Below, one piece after another: positions 60,867-64,000 of a stretch of DNA of 64,000 nt. Under the pieces are notes generated by a model. That model was not told the origin of the DNA and ran no database searches. It worked only from the letters and a program-made list of their open reading frames with translations. The stretch is from Nitrospira sp. (lineage in GTDB: Bacteria > Nitrospirota > Nitrospiria > Nitrospirales > Nitrospiraceae). The DNA lies in NCBI GenBank assembly GCA_024998595.1, contig JACOEK010000002.1, forward strand, positions 62,001 through 126,000. The letters run 5' to 3'. Made by a program: the position numbers and the translations under genes. Numbering within the stretch: position 1 is the first letter of the stretch; every line of letters starts with the position of its first letter.

Positions 60867-61222
60867 TGCCACGCCACGCCATCGCCAACCTCACCAGCCC
60901 GCGAGAGTGCGCTGCGGTCTTGAGGGCCATGGGCGATGAAACACGTCTTCGCATTCTGGAATCACTGTTGCTGGGCGAAAAGTGTGTGACCGATCTCACG
61001 CAAGTCCTCCGCTGCTCACAGCCGCACGTGTCCCATCACCTCCGAATTCTTCGGGAGGCCGGATTGGTGGAGGGACATCGACACGGCAAACAGGTGTGTT
61101 ATCGAGTGGAACCGACCGTGCAGCGCGCGCTGAAGAATCGGAGCGAGCGGGTGCTGAACTTCGGATGCTGCGAATTGCGGTTTCCCACTTCGACCTTGCT
61201 CACTGTGCAGCAGAAACATTGA
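60866..61222 (+). CDS. arsR: ArsR/SmtB-family transcriptional repressor
   Basis: A 118-residue winged-helix repressor starting at ATG 60866, which overlaps the arsM stop (the ORF track starts at a TTG three codons upstream). Helix-turn-helix: EKCVTDLTQVLRCSQPHVSHHLRILREAGLV. The canonical ArsR As(III) site CxC in helix 3 (ELCVC) is EKCVT here, with one Cys (Cys40) only. A vicinal Cys101-Cys102 near the C-terminus matches the type seen in the Acidithiobacillus ArsR, which uses C-terminal Cys. It is predicted to bind the palindromes at 59637 and 63639 and release them on arsenite. Confidence 0.9.
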   Translation: MPRHAIANLTSPRECAAVLRAMGDETRLRILESLLLGEKCVTDLTQVLRCSQPHVSHHLRILREAGLVEGHRHGKQVCYRVEPTVQRALKNRSERVLNFGCCELRFPTSTLLTVQQKH

Positions 61223-61273
61223 AGCCGGAACGCCACCGATGAACGCGCTCAGCACTACTTGGGATGGTCCGCG

Positions 61274-62311
61274 ATGGCACTGACGCTTTTGGGCCAACAC
61301 AAGCCGCTGGCGTCCTCCGCCGAGCAATTGACGGTGCTCGCCCAAATGGGCACCTGCCTGCCGTTTGAGGAACAACTGCGGCAAAGTGGCCTGTCCCCGC
61401 TGCGCGCGACCGGCATCACGGTCTTCCAAATCAATGTGGGCAAACTCTGCAACCAAACCTGCCGCCACTGCCATGTGGACGCGGGGCCGGATCGCACCGA
61501 ACGCATGTCTCGGGAGACCGCCGAGCAGTGCATCGCGGCCTTGGCACAGACCGACATTCCGACGGTCGACATCACGGGCGGGGCTCCGGAGCTCAGTCCC
61601 AATTTCCGCTGGCTGGTCGAGCAGGCTCGTGCCCTGAACCGGCACGTGATGGATCGATGCAACCTGTCGGTCCTGCTGTTGCCTTCGCAGGCGGACCTGG
61701 CCACATTTCTCGCGGCACAGCGGGTGGAGATCATCGCCTCCCTTCCCTATTACCGCGCCGCGCAGACCGATGCGCAACGGGGCGAGGGCATCTTCGATAA
61801 ATCCATCGAGGCGCTGCAGCTGCTGAATAACCTCGGCTACGGCCGTGAAGGCAGCGGGTTACTCCTGAATCTCGTGCACAATCCCGTCGGCGCTTTCCTG
61901 CCTCCCAAACAGGAGGCGATTGAGGCACAGTTTCGGAAAGAGCTCCTGAACAAACATGGCGTGGAATTCAACCATCTCTATACGATCACGAACATGCCGG
62001 TGAGCCGATTTCTCGAATTCTTGCTGGAAAGCGGCAACTACCAGGGGTACATGGAGCGGCTTGCGAATGCGTACAATCCCGCTGCCGCCTCCAGCGTCAT
62101 GTGTCGCTACACCCTTTCGGTCGGCTGGGACGGGACGCTGTACGATTGCGATTTCAACCAAATGCTGGAACTTCCGGTGCAACCCGATGCCCCCGCGCAC
62201 ATCCGGGACTTTGATGCCGCACGACTTCATCACCGGCAGATCACCACTCGCAATCATTGTTACGGGTGTACGGCAGGAGCGGGATCGTCCTGTGGCGGGG
62301 CCGTGACCTGA
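61274..62311 (+). CDS. arsS: Arsenosugar biosynthesis radical SAM protein ArsS
   Basis: A 345-residue radical SAM enzyme starting at ATG 61274 (the ORF track starts five codons earlier at a TTG). The 4Fe-4S motif CNQTCRHC (Cys59, 63, 66) and the SPASM-like C-terminal NHCYGCTAGAGSSCGG are clear, with TDIPTVDITGGAPELSPNFRWLVEQARALNRHV in between. ArsS joins a deoxyadenosyl unit to dimethylarsenite made by ArsM, so it should follow methylation in the pathway. 51 bp after arsR, no terminator in between. Confidence 0.92.
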   Translation: MALTLLGQHKPLASSAEQLTVLAQMGTCLPFEEQLRQSGLSPLRATGITVFQINVGKLCNQTCRHCHVDAGPDRTERMSRETAEQCIAALAQTDIPTVDITGGAPELSPNFRWLVEQARALNRHVMDRCNLSVLLLPSQADLATFLAAQRVEIIASLPYYRAAQTDAQRGEGIFDKSIEALQLLNNLGYGREGSGLLLNLVHNPVGAFLPPKQEAIEAQFRKELLNKHGVEFNHLYTITNMPVSRFLEFLLESGNYQGYMERLANAYNPAAASSVMCRYTLSVGWDGTLYDCDFNQMLELPVQPDAPAHIRDFDAARLHHRQITTRNHCYGCTAGAGSSCGGAVT

Positions 62312-62450
62312 TTAGAATGCGGAAACCGCCGCCCAGCTTTGTGCTCAGTCGTGTGCCCGCCTCACCGCACTTGTCCAGTACGCATCGGCGGACTCCCATC
62401 CCTACGGCCTTGCTGGATCGACGGTGTGAGCCTTCTGCACAGGAGACCGC

Positions 62451-63584
62451 ATGGATATCTCGTTTCTGACCTTCGCACTGGTGCTGGCATTGGCCTATGC
62501 GAACGGCACCAATGACGTCTCGAAAGCCATCGCCACCCTGGTCGGCAGCGGAGTCACCAACTACCGCACGGCGATTCTGTGGGGAACAGCCTGGACCGTG
62601 GCCGGAGCCGGATTCGCCGCACTGGTCGCCGGAGCGATGGTGAAGACCTTCAGCAACGGTCTCTTGCAAACCGGCACGCTTCTCTCTCCCACCATTGCGT
62701 TATCCATTTTGTTCGGTGCGATGGTGTGGGTCTTCGTGGCGTCGCGAACCGGGCTCCCCGTTTCGACAACCCATGCGCTCACCGGCGCCATCGTGGGAAC
62801 CGGGCTGATGGCGTTTGCAGGAGAGGGATTGTTGTGGCCGGCCATTGGGAAGAAAATCGCGCTTCCTTTGTTGTTGAGTCCCTTCCTCGCCTTCGGGCTC
62901 TCGCTTCTTCTGCATCCCGCCATGCGGTGGTCGGCGGAAAAATGGGGAGGGGCCTGCCTCTGCCTGATGCCGGCCTCACGCGCACTTTTCACCATTGACG
63001 CTCGGCGCAGTACACGAATCCTGTTTCAAAGCACAGGGTTTGGGCAGCCGATCGTGGCGGTTCCGGCCCAGTGTGACCGCGCCGGACTGCGGGGCTTGGC
63101 CGTGGGTCTCGATACAATTCATTGGTTGTCCAGCGGGCTCGCGTCCTTTGCGCGCGGCACCAACGACGCACCGAAGATTGTCGCGATGCTGCTGCTCGGC
63201 AGCACGACCGCGACATGGCCCAGCACCTGGTTTCAATTCGCGGCCTTCGGAGGGGTGGCCTTCGCCATGGGCCTGGGCAGTTACTTGGGTGGACTGAAGG
63301 TGACCGAAGTGCTGGCCGAAAAGGTCACGCGGATGGACCATGCAGAAGGTTTGACGGCGAACCTCACAACCTCAACCCTCGTGCTCTGTTCAGGCTGGCT
63401 GGGATTGCCGGTCTCAACCACACATGTCAGCAGCTCCGCCATTATCGGCATCGGCCTCCTCAAGGGTGTCAATGCGGTGCGGTGGACGACCGTGCGCGAC
63501 ATGGTACTGGCCTGGGTGATCACCCTGCCCGCCGCCGGAGGCTTCACCGCTCTGGCCTACGTACTCTTCACAAGCTTCTCGTAA
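62451..63584 (+). CDS. PiT-family inorganic phosphate transporter
   Basis: A 377-residue transporter with about ten helices and the duplicated PiT signatures: NGTNDVSKAIATLVGSG and RGTNDAPKIVAMLLLG, PVSTTHALTGAIVGTG and PVSTTHVSSSAIIGIG. PiT carriers take up metal-phosphate and also arsenate. In the ars context it may be a more selective phosphate importer that limits arsenate uptake, or supply phosphate when the Pst system is down; the sequence does not decide. 139 bp after arsS, apparently the last gene of the operon. Confidence 0.9.
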   Translation: MDISFLTFALVLALAYANGTNDVSKAIATLVGSGVTNYRTAILWGTAWTVAGAGFAALVAGAMVKTFSNGLLQTGTLLSPTIALSILFGAMVWVFVASRTGLPVSTTHALTGAIVGTGLMAFAGEGLLWPAIGKKIALPLLLSPFLAFGLSLLLHPAMRWSAEKWGGACLCLMPASRALFTIDARRSTRILFQSTGFGQPIVAVPAQCDRAGLRGLAVGLDTIHWLSSGLASFARGTNDAPKIVAMLLLGSTTATWPSTWFQFAAFGGVAFAMGLGSYLGGLKVTEVLAEKVTRMDHAEGLTANLTTSTLVLCSGWLGLPVSTTHVSSSAIIGIGLLKGVNAVRWTTVRDMVLAWVITLPAAGGFTALAYVLFTSFS

Positions 63585-63638
63585 CCGGTTCACGCTCTCC
63601 TCGACTGGCTCACGCCATTCCTCTTTCTCAATGGAAGT

Positions 63639-63654
63639 ATAGACACATCTCCAT
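63639..63654. promoter_or_regulatory. Second candidate ArsR operator
   Basis: ATAGACA-CA-TCTCCAT matches the arsM-operator sequence at 14 of 16 positions, and ends 66 bp before the start of the exported protein gene at 63721. It lies 55 bp after the PiT stop. A further ATGTATTGATGTAT stretch to its right may be a second half-site. Confidence 0.6.
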
Positions 63655-63720
63655 GTATTGATGTATCAGTACCGCTTCGGTGAGATCGAGACACCTCACA
63701 AAAAGGAGCCATGCCTGCTC

Positions 63721-64000
63721 ATGCATCGTCGTCGGCCATCCGCCTCCACAGCCTTTTCATGCGTCTTGCTGTTCGGTGCGCTCACCTTGTCCGCAGTCCT
63801 TCCTGTCCAGGCCGATAACCTGCCGTTTCCGGAACCTGCGAATGAAAATGCCTACGCCGTCCCCGTGGAAAATCTCCGGCTGCGAGTCTGGGCTCAATAT
63901 CGCGTGATGTACAATGCCAGCAACATTCCCAGCGGCATCAATAATGGAAGCTTGCCGACGGCAGGAACCGGCTCCGGGAAATTGAACTATGGGGACACCG
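63721..64000 (+). CDS. Exported, probable outer-membrane porin-like protein (N-terminal part)
   Basis: The frame runs off the right edge and is not in the ORF track. ATG 63721 follows AAAAAGGAG by 12 nt and gives a basic N-terminus and signal peptide (STAFSCVLLFGALTLSAVLPVQAD). The mature start reads NLPFPEPANENAYAVPVENLRLRVWAQYRVMYNASNIPSG, where RVWAQYRVMYNASN is the first strand of a barrel like those in alginate-export or porin-type proteins. It is preceded by the second ArsR-like operator, which ties it to arsenic exposure. Confidence 0.65.
   Translation, partial: MHRRRPSASTAFSCVLLFGALTLSAVLPVQADNLPFPEPANENAYAVPVENLRLRVWAQYRVMYNASNIPSGINNGSLPTAGTGSGKLNYGDT

Noticed and set aside
1-64000. 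tRNA, rRNA and CRISPR arrays
   Set aside because: Read both strands for tRNA T-loop patterns, rRNA blocks and regularly spaced repeats; none found. Only the two tandem hairpin-repeat loci repeat, and they are not CRISPR-like.

Overview
This 64 kb window is dense, GC-rich bacterial chromosome with about 70 genes. It comes from a Gram-negative organism: there are outer-membrane barrels (DUF481, an Omp85-like protein, several small barrels), an AsmA-like protein and about a dozen lipoproteins with clear lipoboxes. The mix of families, the many lineage-specific lipoproteins and the arsenic methylation cluster are most consistent with Nitrospira (Nitrospirota). That assignment is an inference from protein style; no rRNA or tRNA was seen to confirm it. 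I saw no rRNA, tRNA, CRISPR array, intact transposase or phage module.

Layout. 1-8 kb: end of an HATPase protein, a DUF4832 lipoprotein, an SDR, two lineage-specific lipoproteins, a DUF481 barrel, a BaiN-type flavoprotein and a BON lipoprotein. 8-15 kb: a large AsmA-like protein, a nitrilase-family hydrolase and a tight minus-strand operon (GNAT, frameshifted C39-like peptidase, flavoprotein, alpha/beta hydrolase). 15-26 kb: Omp85-like protein, CPA1 antiporter, aldo/keto reductase, Lin1944-like SDR, SUI1 (eIF1-like) with an AlkC-like protein, YaeQ, and a large MscS-type channel. 26-35 kb: a tandem repeat locus, release factor 3, a small zinc-finger protein, a P-loop-less AAA-like protein with lysine-rich tails, an SF2 helicase, an MFS transporter, a DEAD-box RNA helicase and pyrophosphatase. 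36-47 kb: a Crp/Fnr regulator next to a dihaem cytochrome c, a kinase with an extra N-terminal domain, a GIY-YIG protein, the second P-loop-less AAA-like paralogue, a TPR protein, a frameshifted Tet-type MFS pump and an AEC transporter. 47-59 kb: secreted and lipid-anchored proteins, a second tandem repeat locus, a DUF4396/lipoprotein/barrel/TPR block, a methyltransferase, TfoX-N plus DUF488, and an ECF sigma/cupin anti-sigma pair.

The most coherent functional unit is at 59.6-64 kb: arsM, arsR, arsS (arsenosugar-type radical SAM), a PiT phosphate transporter and the start of an exported, probably outer-membrane protein. Two near-identical palindromes, one before arsM and one before the exported protein, suggest a single ArsR regulon covering methylation, organoarsenical synthesis, phosphate/arsenate uptake and envelope permeability.

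The most novel signals are (i) two paralogous AAA-derived proteins whose P-loop has been replaced while the rest of the fold is kept between histone-H1-like lysine-rich tails, (ii) a hairpin repeat family found as two tandem pairs, with compensatory base changes between copies, and (iii) the paired arsenic-regulon operators. Three small genes absent from the ORF track (42-56 codons) are annotated. Two genes (C39-like peptidase, Tet-type pump) carry single-base frameshifts that are either real decay or residual sequencing errors.
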